64,000 nt of DNA, taken from the NCBI GenBank assembly GCA_965215155.1, contig CBDCCY010000002.1:496001-560000 (forward strand), written 5' to 3'. The stretch is from JAGWAJ01 sp965215155. GTDB taxonomy: Bacteria; Acidobacteriota; Vicinamibacteria; Vicinamibacterales; UBA8438. The notes under the pieces are model-generated. The model worked only from the letters and a program-made list of their open reading frames with translations. It did no database searches and was not told the DNA's origin. Below are positions 34,037 through 42,990 of this stretch, one piece after another. How positions within the stretch are numbered: the stretch's first letter is position 1; each line of letters begins with the position of its first letter. The position numbers and the translations under genes were made by a program.

Positions 34037-35047
34037 TCAGCGATCGCGGGCGAGCACGTAATCCGGCAGGGCCAGCAGGGCGTCGCGCTCGGCCGACGGT
34101 GGGAAAACGTTGAGGTAGCGCTTCGCGGCAGACGCGTACTCGACCGCCTTGCCGTAGGCGTAGTCGATGGCCCGATGCTCGCGCAGCAGGGCCGACAGCT
34201 CGCGCCACGACTCCATCGAGATCGCGCGGTCGTTCACAGCCGAGCGGATCAGCTCGCCGGCGCGCCCGTTCGCTCCCGCGTGGCGCATGAGGTGAATCGC
34301 GGCCAGCGTGACCTTCCCCTCCCGCAGGTCCCCGCCGACCGGCTTCCCGAGGGCGGCGCGGTCCGCGGTGAAGTCGAGCAGATCGTCGACGAGCTGGAAC
34401 GCGATCCCCAGGTTGAAGCCGTACTCGCGCAGGGCCTGCTGCTGCTCGCGGTCGCCGGTGCCGAGGCGGCCCCCGATCTCGGCCGCGCCTCCGAACAGGT
34501 AGGCGGTCTTGCGCCGAATGATCTCGAAGTGCTCGTCCTCGGAGATGTCGGCGTCCCCCGCCTTCGTCAACTGGTACAACTCGCCCTCGATCATGCGCAG
34601 CGTCACGTCGCACAAGAGGCGCACGATGTCTATCGAGTCGTGCGTGAGGGCCATCCCCATCGACTTGATGTACAGGTAGTCGCCGAGGAGAACGGTGATG
34701 TCGCTGCCCCACCGCGAATGGACGGCCATGCGCCCGCGGCGCTCCTCGGCATCGTCGATGATGTCGTCGTGCACCAGCGTCGCGGTGTGGATGAACTCGA
34801 CGACCGAGGCATAGAGCACCGCGCGGTCGCCGTCGTAGCCGCTCAGCCGGGACGCCATCAGGAGCAGGGCCGGCCGCACGCGCTTGCCGCCGCTCGTCTG
34901 AATGTAGCGGGCGATCTGCGGAATCAGCTCGACGCGGGACTGAATGTGGGTGGCGTACGCCTCTTCGACGGCGTCGAGGTCGGCCCGAATCGGCTCGAAG
35001 ATCTGCGCCAGGTCGGCCGGAGCCGACGATTTGAGCACTGGGTTCAC
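34037..35047 (-). CDS. polyprenyl diphosphate synthase (IspB-like)
   Basis: A 336-residue trans-prenyltransferase making the side chain of quinones or a related long-chain isoprenoid from IPP and an allylic diphosphate. The first aspartate-rich motif is LVHDDIIDDAEERRG, the second QLVDDLLDF, with GGKRVRP upstream and LGKPVGGDLREGKVT downstream. I start at GTG 35047 (NPVLKSSAPADLAQIF) because a TTG 42 bases upstream gives an atypical N-terminus. It lies ten bases upstream of ligA and is probably cotranscribed. Chain length cannot be fixed from sequence alone. Confidence 0.92.
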   Translation of the reverse strand: MNPVLKSSAPADLAQIFEPIRADLDAVEEAYATHIQSRVELIPQIARYIQTSGGKRVRPALLLMASRLSGYDGDRAVLYASVVEFIHTATLVHDDIIDDAEERRGRMAVHSRWGSDITVLLGDYLYIKSMGMALTHDSIDIVRLLCDVTLRMIEGELYQLTKAGDADISEDEHFEIIRRKTAYLFGGAAEIGGRLGTGDREQQQALREYGFNLGIAFQLVDDLLDFTADRAALGKPVGGDLREGKVTLAAIHLMRHAGANGRAGELIRSAVNDRAISMESWRELSALLREHRAIDYAYGKAVEYASAAKRYLNVFPPSAERDALLALPDYVLARDR

Positions 35048-35108
35048 GCGCCCGTTATGAGACCACACTCTCCCTGCAAGTGTCAACAAGCCAAGCCTTT
35101 AGCAGCAT

Positions 35109-35894
35109 TCACGGACCCGGGCCGAGCAGCCCGGCGAAGGCCGCCTCCGTCTCGTCCGCAACGCGTCCCGGGGAGCTCCCACGCACCTCGGCCAGCGTCT
35201 CGACCACCCGCGCCACCCACGCCGGCTCGTTGCGCTTCCCGCGGTGCGGCACGGGGGCGAGGTACGGAGCGTCGGTCTCCGCCAGCAGGCGGTCGGCCGG
35301 CACCGATCGCGCGGCGTCCCGCACCGTGCCGGCGTTGCGGAACGTGACGATCCCCGAGAACGAGACGTGGAGCCCGAGGTCGAGCCCGCGCCGGGCGAAG
35401 GCGGCATCGCCGGTGAAGCAGTGCAGCACTCCCGCCACTCCGCCCGCACCCTCGGCCCGCAGCACGTCGATGGTGTCGTCATCCGCGTCCCTGGTATGGA
35501 TCACCACCGGCCGTCCGGCGGCGCGGGCGAGGCTCAACTGCCGCGCGAACACCTCGCGCTGCAGCCCGCGCGGCGCGAAGTCGTAGTGATAGTCGAGCCC
35601 GATCTCCCCGATCGCGGCCACCCGGGGGTTGGCGTCCAACGCCTGCTGAACCACGTCATCCACCGCGGCCGCATCCTGCGCGAATTCTCCCGCGTGGTGG
35701 GGATGGACGCCCACCGCGAAGCGCAACTCCGGCCACAGCTCGCCCGCGCGCACTGCGCGCCGGCCCTCTGCCTCGTTCGTCGGGTCGATCATCGAGAGCG
35801 CAGCGGCGACGCCGGCGCCCCGCGCCCGCTCCACGACCGCCTCGAGGTCGCCGACGAAGGCCTCGTCCGCCAGATGACAATGCGAGTCGACCAT
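35109..35894 (-). CDS. tatD: TatD-family metal-dependent DNase
   Basis: A 261-residue TIM-barrel hydrolase. ATG 35894 gives the family N-terminus MVDSHCHLADEAF; an upstream ATG at 35918 would add eight residues. Metal ligands appear in DSHCHL, GEIGLDYHY, VIHTRDADDD, LHCFTGDA and LAETDAPYLAP. E. coli TatD is a 3'-5' DNase involved in repair and DNA quality control. metG lies upstream on the same strand, a pairing very common in bacteria, although here a 160-bp repeat-bearing gap intervenes. Confidence 0.93.
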   Translation of the reverse strand: MVDSHCHLADEAFVGDLEAVVERARGAGVAAALSMIDPTNEAEGRRAVRAGELWPELRFAVGVHPHHAGEFAQDAAAVDDVVQQALDANPRVAAIGEIGLDYHYDFAPRGLQREVFARQLSLARAAGRPVVIHTRDADDDTIDVLRAEGAGGVAGVLHCFTGDAAFARRGLDLGLHVSFSGIVTFRNAGTVRDAARSVPADRLLAETDAPYLAPVPHRGKRNEPAWVARVVETLAEVRGSSPGRVADETEAAFAGLLGPGP

Positions 35895-35933
35895 GGAACC
35901 GTCCACTGCGCGCGACACTCCTGTCGCACGCTG

Positions 35934-36037
35934 CTGCGGCGCAGGCTCCCAGGAATCCGCGCCGCAGAACCTGCCATTGAGGCCTCCGTGCCCGCGCAGA
36001 ACCTGCCATTGAGGCCTCCGTGCCCGCGCAGACTCCC
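35934..36037 (-). repeat. dispersed element copies and a 32-bp direct repeat between metG and tatD
   Basis: Two adjacent perfect 32-bp copies (35964-35995 and 35996-36027; GCAGAACCTGCCATTGAGGC start) are flanked by two copies of the GGGAG(T/C)CTGCGC-type element (35934-35950, 36021-36037). On the minus strand the unit GGGCACGGAGGCCTCAATGG resembles the sequence after the lectin-like gene (GGCACGGAGCGCTGCACGG at 1927-1945). It is noncoding and probably a mobile or amplifying intergenic repeat. Confidence 0.7.
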
Positions 36038-36040
36038 AAC

Positions 36041-36056
36041 GCGCCCGTCAGGGCGC
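36041..36056 (-). terminator. GC hairpin after metG
   Basis: GCGCCC-TGAC-GGGCGC on the minus strand begins one base after the metG TAG. It is identical to the hairpin at 1895-1910 and has no T-run. Confidence 0.45.
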
Positions 36057-36057
36057 G

Positions 36058-38220
36058 CTAGCGCACCCTCGCCCCGGCGCCGGCGCGGTCGGGATCGTCG
36101 ATGCCCAGCAGCACGGGCTCACCGTTCGCGTCGACGGCGGCCAGGACCATGCCGTTGGATTCGAGCCCCATCAGCCGGGCGGGCTCGAGGTTGGCGACGA
36201 AGATCACATGCCGGCCGACCAGCGCCTCCGGCTCGTACGCCCTGGCGAGGCCCGCGATCACCTGCCGCACGCCGTCCGCCTCTATCTCCAGTCGCAGGAG
36301 CTTCTTCGACTTCGGAACCGCCTCGGCCTGCACCACCCGCCCGACGCGCAGGTCGACCTTCATGAACTCGTCGAAGGAGATGCGCGGCGTCCCCGAGTCC
36401 GCGGCCGCGCCGGGCCCCGGCGCCGACGTCGCGGGCGCCGGCGTTGCCGGTTCGGTCGCCGGCGCGGTCGCTGCCGCCTGCGCCGACTGATCCTCTACGC
36501 TCATGGGCTTCCGCCCCTCCTTCCCCGGCGCCGCCCGCTGCGCGGCCGGCGCCGATTGCACTTCACCGGGGGCCTCTTGACGGCGCACGGATCCCTCGGA
36601 ACTTGCATCGGCTACGGTTGCCCGGATCGGCGGTATCCCGGTGGTTGGTGCGACAGCGTCACCCGGCACCGCTTGCGCCCCGCCGGGAGTGGGCTTCCCC
36701 GGCTGGATCCGCGGCCAGAGCGCGTCTCCGGCCTGAACGCCCCGCTCCGCGCCCGGCGGCGCCGTCCACGCCGCGTCGCGTCCGAGCCGCAACTCGTCCG
36801 CTTCGCGCGTCTCGCCCACCCGCCGCAGCACCTCCCGGCACGACCCCGGCATGACCGGCGACAGCAGCAGGGCGGCGATGCGCACCGCCTCGCCGACGTC
36901 GTACAGGCACCGGTCGAGATCCCCCGCCCGCGCGGGGTCGCGGGCCAGCACCCACGGCTCGGACGCGGTGATGAACTCGTTCGCGCGGTCCACGATGTCG
37001 AACGCGGCGGCGACTCCGCGGTGCAGGGCGAAGGCGTCCATCGCCTCGCGGTAGTCCGCGACGGCGGCGGCCGCCGCTCCGGCCAGGGGCCCCGGCGGCA
37101 CGGCCGGAGAAACGAGTCGGCCCTGCCGGTAGCGGTGCGCCATCGAGGCGAGGCGGCTCACGAGGTTGCCGAGGTTGTTGGCCAGATCGACGTTGTAGCG
37201 TTCCTCGAACCGATCCCAGGTGAAGTCGCCGTCCTGACCGAACGCGATCTCGCGGGTGAGGTACAGCCGTAGCGGGTCCGGGCCGAGTCGATCCGCCGCC
37301 TCGAGCGGATCGACCGCCGTCCCGAGCGACTTGCTCATCTTCTGGCCCTTCCAGTGGACCCACCCGTGCCCGAATACCTGCCGCGGCAGCGGCACCCCCG
37401 CGCTCATCAGCATCGCCGGCCAGACCACGCAGTGAAAACGGGTGATGTCCTTGCCGATGACGTGCAGGTCGGCCGGCCACCAGCGCTCGAACAGCTCTCG
37501 GTCCGTCCCGTAGCCGACGGCCGAGGCGTAGTTGATGAGGGCGTCGGCCCACACGTAGACGACGCTGGCCGGGTTGGCGGGCAGCGGAATGCCCCACGGT
37601 TGGCCGGCGCGGCTCATCGAGATGTCCTCGACGCCGGCCTCGAGCAGGCGCAGGATCTCGTTGCGCCGGATCTCCGGCTCGAGAAAGTGCGGGTTGGCGC
37701 CGTAGTGATCGAGCAGCGGCCGGCGGTAGCGGGACAGGCGGAAGAAGTGGTTCTTCTCCTTCAGCCACTCGGGCTCGCGCTGGTGAATCGGACAGCGGCC
37801 GTCGACGAGGTCCTTCTCCGGCTTGAACGACTCGCAGGAGACGCAGTACCAGCCCTCGTAGTCCCCCTCGTAGAGGTCGCCCGACTGCGCTATCGCGGCG
37901 ACCAGCCGGGTCACCGCCTCGCGGTGCCGCGGCTGGGTGGTGCGGATGAAGTCGTCGAAGGAGATGTCGAGGCGCCGCCAGACGTCGCGGAACTCCGTCT
38001 CCATCCGGTCGCAGAACGCGAGCGGTGCGACGCCGAGCTCCTGCGCACGCTGATACACGTTCTGCGAGTGCTCGTCGTTCCCCATCACGAACCGGGTGTC
38101 GACGCCGCAGAGCCGCTTGTAGCGGGCAATGACGTCGGCCGCCACCTTCTCGTACGCCGTCCCGAGATGCGGGCGGTTGTTCACGTAGTCGATCGCCGTC
38201 GTCAGGTAGAACTTGGACAT
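36058..38220 (-). CDS. metG: methionyl-tRNA synthetase with C-terminal tRNA-binding domain
   Basis: A 720-residue class I synthetase. The ATP motif is NNRPHLGTAYEK (HIGH equivalent, ~15) and KMSKS lies in GQKMSKSLGTA (~300). The zinc knuckle has CVSC and GRCPIH. After the anticodon-binding domain (to ~500) there is a ~90-residue low-complexity Pro/Ala/Glu linker, then an EMAP/Trbp111-type tRNA-binding OB-fold (FMKVDLRVGRVVQAE to MVLAAVDANGEPVLL). The linker is longer than usual. GTG at 38223 is an alternative start one codon earlier. tatD follows on the same strand. Confidence 0.97.
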   Translation of the reverse strand: MSKFYLTTAIDYVNNRPHLGTAYEKVAADVIARYKRLCGVDTRFVMGNDEHSQNVYQRAQELGVAPLAFCDRMETEFRDVWRRLDISFDDFIRTTQPRHREAVTRLVAAIAQSGDLYEGDYEGWYCVSCESFKPEKDLVDGRCPIHQREPEWLKEKNHFFRLSRYRRPLLDHYGANPHFLEPEIRRNEILRLLEAGVEDISMSRAGQPWGIPLPANPASVVYVWADALINYASAVGYGTDRELFERWWPADLHVIGKDITRFHCVVWPAMLMSAGVPLPRQVFGHGWVHWKGQKMSKSLGTAVDPLEAADRLGPDPLRLYLTREIAFGQDGDFTWDRFEERYNVDLANNLGNLVSRLASMAHRYRQGRLVSPAVPPGPLAGAAAAAVADYREAMDAFALHRGVAAAFDIVDRANEFITASEPWVLARDPARAGDLDRCLYDVGEAVRIAALLLSPVMPGSCREVLRRVGETREADELRLGRDAAWTAPPGAERGVQAGDALWPRIQPGKPTPGGAQAVPGDAVAPTTGIPPIRATVADASSEGSVRRQEAPGEVQSAPAAQRAAPGKEGRKPMSVEDQSAQAAATAPATEPATPAPATSAPGPGAAADSGTPRISFDEFMKVDLRVGRVVQAEAVPKSKKLLRLEIEADGVRQVIAGLARAYEPEALVGRHVIFVANLEPARLMGLESNGMVLAAVDANGEPVLLGIDDPDRAGAGARVR

Positions 38221-38250
38221 CACGCACCCGCCCCGAACGACCGGCCGGGG

Positions 38251-39690
38251 TCAGCGGGCATCGAGGTACGCCTTCATCGCGACCGCCTGCACCTGCTTCA
38301 CGGACAGCCCGTGAGCCTCTGCCGCCCGCACGCAGTCGTCGAACTCGGGCGCCGCGTTGAGCACCGCCCCGGCCCGCCGGGCCACCTTGATCGGAATCGT
38401 CCCGAGCGGCGTCTCCACAGGGACGATATCGCGATCGAGGCGCTCGCGGATCATCTCCGAGGTCCGCACGCCGAGCGTGGTCGTCTCCGCGAACAGCACG
38501 TCGCTCACGGCACGGAGCCGGTCGGGAGGCGCCAGCACGGTCACGAGCGTGCCGGGCCGGTTCTTCTTCATCTGTATCGGCGTGTAGAAGGCATCGACGG
38601 CGCCCGCAGTCCGCAGCCGATCCATGAGCACGCCGTAGATCTGCGGGTTCATGTCGTCGATCTCGCACTCGATGACCGCCACCCGCTCGAGGCTCGCGCC
38701 GGCTGGTGCCGCGTCGTCGTCGCCGATCAGCACGCGCAGCGCGTTGGGAGTCCCGGCGAGGTCACGCCGGCCGGCCCCGTAGCCGACCGCGCGCACGGTC
38801 ATCGGCGGAACGCCTCCGTAGGCCGCCGCGTAGCCGGTGACCAGGAGGGCGCCGGTCGGCGTCAGCCTCTCGACGGGAGGACCGCTCGAGTAGATGGGCG
38901 CGCCCTCGACCAGACGGACCGTCGCCGGCGCCGGCACGGGCAGCTCCCCGTGCTCGCAGCGGACCGTGCCCGAGCCGACGTTGAGCGGCGACGCGACGAT
39001 GCGATCCGGCGCGAACCACTCCAGGGCGAACACGGCGCCGACGATGTCCACGATCGAATCGACTCCGCCCACCTCGTGGAGGTGCACCTCCTCCACCGGG
39101 ACTTGGTGGATGTCGGCCTCGACTTCCGCCAACCGCGTGAAGAGGGCCACCGCGCGCGCTCGGGCCTCAGGCGACAGGCCGGACCGCTCGACGATGGCCG
39201 TGATCGCGGACAGGCTGCGGTGACCGTGCGTCCGGCCCCCGCGCTCGTGGGCGTGGCCGTGGCCGTGGGCGCGGCTGTCGTCGTGCGCGTGGCCGCCGTC
39301 GCGACCGCGGGCGTGCTCGCCGGCGTGCGCGCGCTCGCCGGCGTGCGTGTGCGCGCCGGCGTGGGCGTGCTCGCCGGCGCGACCATGGTCGTGGGCGTGC
39401 CCGGCGTGACCGTGGTCGTGGGCGTGCCCGGCGTGACCGTGGTCGTGGGCGTGCCCGGCCTGTTGCGGGTCGAGCGCCTCCGCGGGCGCGCCGTTCACCG
39501 TGACCCGAAACCTCGTCGCCCCGATGCCGGCCCGGTCGACCCGCTGCGCCGCCACCTCGACGCCGTCGAGACCGAGCGTGGCCACCAGCGCGCGCAACTC
39601 CGCGAAGGGCAACCCGGCATCGAGCAGGGCCCCGACCAGCATGTCTCCCGCGGCGCCGGAGTAGCAGTCGACGTAGAGGATGCGTGCCAC
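38251..39690 (-). CDS. larC: LarC-like nickel-pincer cofactor protein with His-rich insert
   Basis: A 479-residue DUF111/LarC protein. LarC inserts nickel into the pyridinium-dithiocarboxylate precursor of the lactate racemase cofactor. Start is GTG 39690 (MARILYVDCYSGAAGDML, the family N-terminus). Conserved VEEVHLHEVGGVDSIVDIVG, GSGTVRCEHGELPVPAPAT and IECEIDDMNPQ are present. Residues ~78-158 are an insert with 25 histidines (AHDHGHAGH repeats) that probably binds or stores nickel. larA, larB and larE are not in the window, so the cofactor's client enzyme is unknown. Confidence 0.92.
   Translation of the reverse strand: MARILYVDCYSGAAGDMLVGALLDAGLPFAELRALVATLGLDGVEVAAQRVDRAGIGATRFRVTVNGAPAEALDPQQAGHAHDHGHAGHAHDHGHAGHAHDHGRAGEHAHAGAHTHAGERAHAGEHARGRDGGHAHDDSRAHGHGHAHERGGRTHGHRSLSAITAIVERSGLSPEARARAVALFTRLAEVEADIHQVPVEEVHLHEVGGVDSIVDIVGAVFALEWFAPDRIVASPLNVGSGTVRCEHGELPVPAPATVRLVEGAPIYSSGPPVERLTPTGALLVTGYAAAYGGVPPMTVRAVGYGAGRRDLAGTPNALRVLIGDDDAAPAGASLERVAVIECEIDDMNPQIYGVLMDRLRTAGAVDAFYTPIQMKKNRPGTLVTVLAPPDRLRAVSDVLFAETTTLGVRTSEMIRERLDRDIVPVETPLGTIPIKVARRAGAVLNAAPEFDDCVRAAEAHGLSVKQVQAVAMKAYLDAR
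39381..39461 (-). repeat. 27-bp in-frame tandem repeat inside larC
   Basis: Three 27-bp units (39381-39407, 39408-39434, 39435-39461) differing at one base each encode the AHDHGHAGH repeat of the histidine-rich insert. The unit length is a multiple of three, so copy-number change would lengthen or shorten the metal-binding tract without breaking the frame. Confidence 0.85.
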
Positions 39691-39751
39691 GGATCGGTTC
39701 CTGTGGTCCGCGGCCGGCCTCGATGCCGGCGCGGCCCGGTCGGGCGCCTGC

Positions 39752-40417
39752 CTACAGGTGCCCCGCCTCCTTGAAGCTGTAGTAGCTGGCGTCGGCGAGG
39801 ACCAGATGGTCGAGCACCTCGATCCCCATGATGCCCCCGGCCTCGACAAGCCGCGCGGTCAGCGCGACGTCGTCCGGGCTGGGCGCCGGATCTCCCGACG
39901 GATGGTTGTGAAAGACGACGATGGCGGCGGCCCCGCCCGCGGCCGCCGTCTGGAACACCTCCCGCGGGTGCACGAGGCTCGCGTCGAGCGTACCCACCGA
40001 CAGCACCGCCACTCGCACGACTCGGTGCCGCGTGTCGAGCAGCACGACGCCGAACTGCTCCACCGCTCGCGCGCCGTAGCGGGGCAGCAGGTAGGCGGCG
40101 ACCTCCTGCGGGCAGTCCAGCAACGCGCGCTCCTCCGGCACGCGGAGCGTGCGCCTCCCGAGCTCGATGGCCGCGAGAATCCGGGCCGCGGTCGCCGGCC
40201 CGATGCCTGTCACCGCCCGCAGATGCCCATCTAGCACCCGGGTCAGACCGTGCAGGCCCCCCGCGCGACTCAGAACGCGGTTCGCCAAGTCCAGGGCGTT
40301 CTCGTGCTGAAACCCGTGACCGAGGACGGTGGCGAGCAACTCGTTGTCACCCAGAGCCGCCGCGCCGAGCCGACCGAGCTTCTCGCGGGGCCTGTCGTGC
40401 GGGGCCAGCCACTTCAT
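39752..40417 (-). CDS. radC: RadC-family JAB/MPN metalloprotein
   Basis: A 221-residue protein. ATG 40417 gives the typical start MKWLAPHDRPREKLGRLG. The N-terminal helix-hairpin-helix region (GLHGLTRVLDGHLRAVTGIGPATAARI) is followed by the MPN domain with the JAMM zinc signature HNHPSGDPAPSPDD and SVGTLDASLVHPREVF. Despite its name, a DNA repair role of RadC is unproven. It lies between larC and dapF on the same strand. Confidence 0.93.
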   Translation of the reverse strand: MKWLAPHDRPREKLGRLGAAALGDNELLATVLGHGFQHENALDLANRVLSRAGGLHGLTRVLDGHLRAVTGIGPATAARILAAIELGRRTLRVPEERALLDCPQEVAAYLLPRYGARAVEQFGVVLLDTRHRVVRVAVLSVGTLDASLVHPREVFQTAAAGGAAAIVVFHNHPSGDPAPSPDDVALTARLVEAGGIMGIEVLDHLVLADASYYSFKEAGHL

Positions 40418-40541
40418 GCCGCCTCCGGCATTCAAGCCCCGTGCCGCTCGCTCCAGCATCGTACTACAACGGAGCGGCACCCGGCCCGCGAACACCTCGG
40501 AGAAGCTGCGACCTCGCGGGCCGCCGCCGTACGCGGATGCT

Positions 40542-41387
40542 TCAGTCGGCCCCCGGCTGTCGCAGCCACCGGCCGCGGGCGGTGATCTCGGCCCAGCCAG
40601 TGAGCTGGATCTCGTCGTCCACCCATTCCACCCGCTGGGTACCGCCCGGGGCAGCCACGTCGACCCGGCGCCGCGCGCCGCCGTACGCCGCGGCGGCAAC
40701 GGCCGCCGCACAGGCTCCGGTGCCCGACGCCTGCGTCGGTCCCACGCCCCGCTCCCAGATGAGGACCCGCAGGCGGTCGGCCCGCTGCACCTCGACGAAG
40801 GCGACGTTCGTCCCGGCCGGAAACGCGCGATGCCCCGCGAGCCGCGGGCCGAGCCGGCGAAACCGCTCCTCGTCGAGGGCCGGCGTCAGCACGATGCACT
40901 GCGGGTTGCCCACCGACAGCAGCACCGCCCCGACCTGCTCGCCGTCGACGTCGAGCGTCTCCTGTCGCAGGTCGCGGGCTTCGCCCATCGACGCGCGGAA
41001 CGTGAAGCGCGGGGGCTCGGCCGCAAGCAGAACGAGCCGCCTGATGCCGGCATCGGTGGCCACGGCGAACCCGGCGCCCGGCCGCGCCCCTGCGGCCGAT
41101 CCCGCGAGCGCGGCCTCGTCCGCGGCGAGAATCGCGCCCAGGCAGCGCACCCCGTTGCCGGACACCTCGGCGCTGCTCCCGTCGGCGTTGATCAGCGTCA
41201 TCGTCGCCCCGCGGGGGGTTCGCCGGTAGCGGATCAGCCCGTCGGCGCCGACGCCGCGCGTCCGATGACAGGCGGCGCGGGCCAGGGCGGCGGGCTCCGC
41301 GCCCTCGACCTCCCCCGCGTCGACGAACAGGAAGTCGTTGCCGTAGGCCTGCGCCTTCACGAAGGCGATCTCGATCGGTCCGCTCAT
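40542..41387 (-). CDS. dapF: diaminopimelate epimerase
   Basis: A 281-residue cofactor-independent racemase converting LL- to meso-diaminopimelate for lysine and peptidoglycan. The two active-site cysteines lie in SGNGVRC (~80) and ASGTGAC (~225), with the substrate-binding NADGSSAEVSGNG and GTNVAFVEV motifs. Compared with the family the N-terminal motif reads KAQAYGNDFLFVD (usually KMHGxGNDF). Length is normal. The barrel-like gene downstream of its start (41392) lies only four bases away on the same strand. Confidence 0.93.
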   Translation of the reverse strand: MSGPIEIAFVKAQAYGNDFLFVDAGEVEGAEPAALARAACHRTRGVGADGLIRYRRTPRGATMTLINADGSSAEVSGNGVRCLGAILAADEAALAGSAAGARPGAGFAVATDAGIRRLVLLAAEPPRFTFRASMGEARDLRQETLDVDGEQVGAVLLSVGNPQCIVLTPALDEERFRRLGPRLAGHRAFPAGTNVAFVEVQRADRLRVLIWERGVGPTQASGTGACAAAVAAAAYGGARRRVDVAAPGGTQRVEWVDDEIQLTGWAEITARGRWLRQPGAD

Positions 41388-41391
41388 GCTC

Positions 41392-42246
41392 TCATTGGAG
41401 GGAGAAAGCCCGGAAGACCCAGGTGAAACCGACCGTGGCGCCGATCGAGCCGTCGTTCGGCGTCAGACCGTACAGCAACGCGCCGTCGAGCCGCACCGGT
41501 CCGCGCGTGATGCGCCCGCCCAGACGGACGGAGCCGGCGTTTCCGGTGCCCGGCGGCGGCGGCCCGCGACGCGTGTTCGCGCGGCCGGCCGCCTCGCCGA
41601 CGATCTCGACCCCGCGGGCGATGGCCTGGGCGATGGACAACCCGTATGTCGGCGTGGTGTTCTGCCGATCCCCGCGCGTCGGGTCGCCCAGTATGCCCAG
41701 CCCGACGTTGAGCACGAAGCGGGTCGAGCGGATCGTCTTCCCGACCAGCACCGAGGCGAAGAAGTCGGTGGTGTCGAGCCCGAGACCGGCCTCGTTGCCG
41801 GCATTGGGCAGCTTGGTCGCGAACCGGAAGCCGATCCCCGGAAGAACCGTCCGTTCGCCGAGGACGCGCACCTTCATCCCGACGACGAGGTCCTCGAGGC
41901 TCTCGGCACGGTCGCCGTCGACCTCGAGCATGCCCGACAACGGCGCGGGGACCCTGCGGGTGATCTGGAGACGGTTGATGGACATGCCGTCGAGCTGGAA
42001 CTCCGCGATCCGGCTCAGGCCGACGCTGATCCCCAGTCTCGGGGCGCTCGTGAGGTGCCCCCCCAGCCCCGAGACGACGTAACGCTGATCGCGAACGTGC
42101 TCGGCCCCGGCCTCGATGAGGACCAGACCGCTGCCGACCGTCTCGGGATCCTCGGTGACCAGCGGCCGCTGCTGCGCCGCGGCCGGACCGCACGCCGCCA
42201 TCCATGCCATCGCCGCCAGGGCGCTCGTGACCTCTCGCGATCGCAT
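41392..42246 (-). CDS. putative outer-membrane beta-barrel protein
   Basis: A 284-residue exported protein. Residues 1-24 are a signal peptide (MRSREVTSALAAMAWMAAC-GPAAAQ; the Cys could also be a lipobox). The mature part is a series of alternating strands (LVLIEAGAEHVRDQRYVVSG, FRFATKLPNAGNEAGLGLDTTDFFASVLVGKT) ending in WVFRAFSLQ, consistent with a 12-14-strand barrel of the transporter/MetA-pathway type. The function is unknown. It lies four bases upstream of dapF and 26 bases downstream of the CPBP gene, in one direction, so cotranscription is likely. Confidence 0.7.
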   Translation of the reverse strand: MRSREVTSALAAMAWMAACGPAAAQQRPLVTEDPETVGSGLVLIEAGAEHVRDQRYVVSGLGGHLTSAPRLGISVGLSRIAEFQLDGMSINRLQITRRVPAPLSGMLEVDGDRAESLEDLVVGMKVRVLGERTVLPGIGFRFATKLPNAGNEAGLGLDTTDFFASVLVGKTIRSTRFVLNVGLGILGDPTRGDRQNTTPTYGLSIAQAIARGVEIVGEAAGRANTRRGPPPPGTGNAGSVRLGGRITRGPVRLDGALLYGLTPNDGSIGATVGFTWVFRAFSLQ

Positions 42247-42272
42247 CCGTGGGTTTCCTCGTCGCTCGGTGC

Positions 42273-42971
42273 TCAACCAACCTTCAGCCTTCCGCTCCGC
42301 TGCACGACCCGGGACTCGTGACCGCTCTCGCCGGCAGGGGAGGTCCCGCCGGGTCCGGCGGCCGCCTCGAGTCGGCGCACGGCGCTGCACGCCGGCCCCC
42401 ATCGGCAGTAGGCGATCGCCGCGGCATCGTAGGCGGCGTGAGCCACCATCGGCGCCAGCAACCCGCCCGTGAGCACGGCGAGCCAGCCCAGGCCGGCCCC
42501 CATCGCCATGACCCAGACGCCGAACACCACCGTGTCGCGTCCTCCGATGTGGAGCAGCCCGAACGCGACGCTCGCCGCCGCCAGCCCCAGCTCCGCCTGA
42601 AGCGCGCCGCGGAACAGCAGCTCCTCTCCGACGCCGGCGGCCACGCTGATGACCACGACGTCGCGGAGGCCGACGGTGGCGAACAACGGCCGCAGCGTGT
42701 CCCGGAAGAGGCGCCGGATGGAGCGCACGCCCGCGATCTCGGGCGCATGGCAGAGAAGGGCGAGGTTGACCATCGCGAGGACGCCCGCCGCGGCCAGCCC
42801 GGCCAGCACGGCCAGCATCCAGGGTCCGTCCGTCCAGAACGCCGGAATGGCCCGCCACCGGATCCAGACGGCGGCGCACGCGGCCAGCAGCGCTTCGCCA
42901 CCCACGGCCAGGACCGTGAGCTGGCCCGCCGTCATCGCCGGTTCCGTCCTGCGCCTCCCGGCCATCAGCAT
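42273..42971 (-). CDS. CPBP-family intramembrane glutamic protease
   Basis: A 232-residue integral membrane protein of the Rce1/CAAX-prenyl protease-like (Abi) family. Family motifs are EELLFRG (EExxxR, ~115), FGLLH and VAHAAYD, which supply the catalytic Glu and His residues within helices. About six hydrophobic helices are visible. Members process membrane proteins or confer bacteriocin self-immunity; the substrate here is unknown. A second ATG at 42965 is an alternative start. The preceding dtd stop is 17 bases upstream, in a copy of the dispersed repeat that also supplies a GGAG ribosome binding site. Confidence 0.85.
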   Translation of the reverse strand: MLMAGRRRTEPAMTAGQLTVLAVGGEALLAACAAVWIRWRAIPAFWTDGPWMLAVLAGLAAAGVLAMVNLALLCHAPEIAGVRSIRRLFRDTLRPLFATVGLRDVVVISVAAGVGEELLFRGALQAELGLAAASVAFGLLHIGGRDTVVFGVWVMAMGAGLGWLAVLTGGLLAPMVAHAAYDAAAIAYCRWGPACSAVRRLEAAAGPGGTSPAGESGHESRVVQRSGRLKVG

Positions 42972-42990
42972 CGCCGCGGCGCAGACTCCT
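42972..42990 (-). repeat. dispersed intergenic element, copy between dtd and CPBP gene
   Basis: On the minus strand AGGAGTCTGCGCCGCGGCG overlaps the dtd TAG stop and fills the gap to the CPBP start. Its GGAG may serve as ribosome binding site. Confidence 0.5.

Noticed and set aside
35964..36027. CRISPR repeat-spacer unit
   Set aside because: Two adjacent identical 32-bp copies without spacer between them; only a direct duplication.
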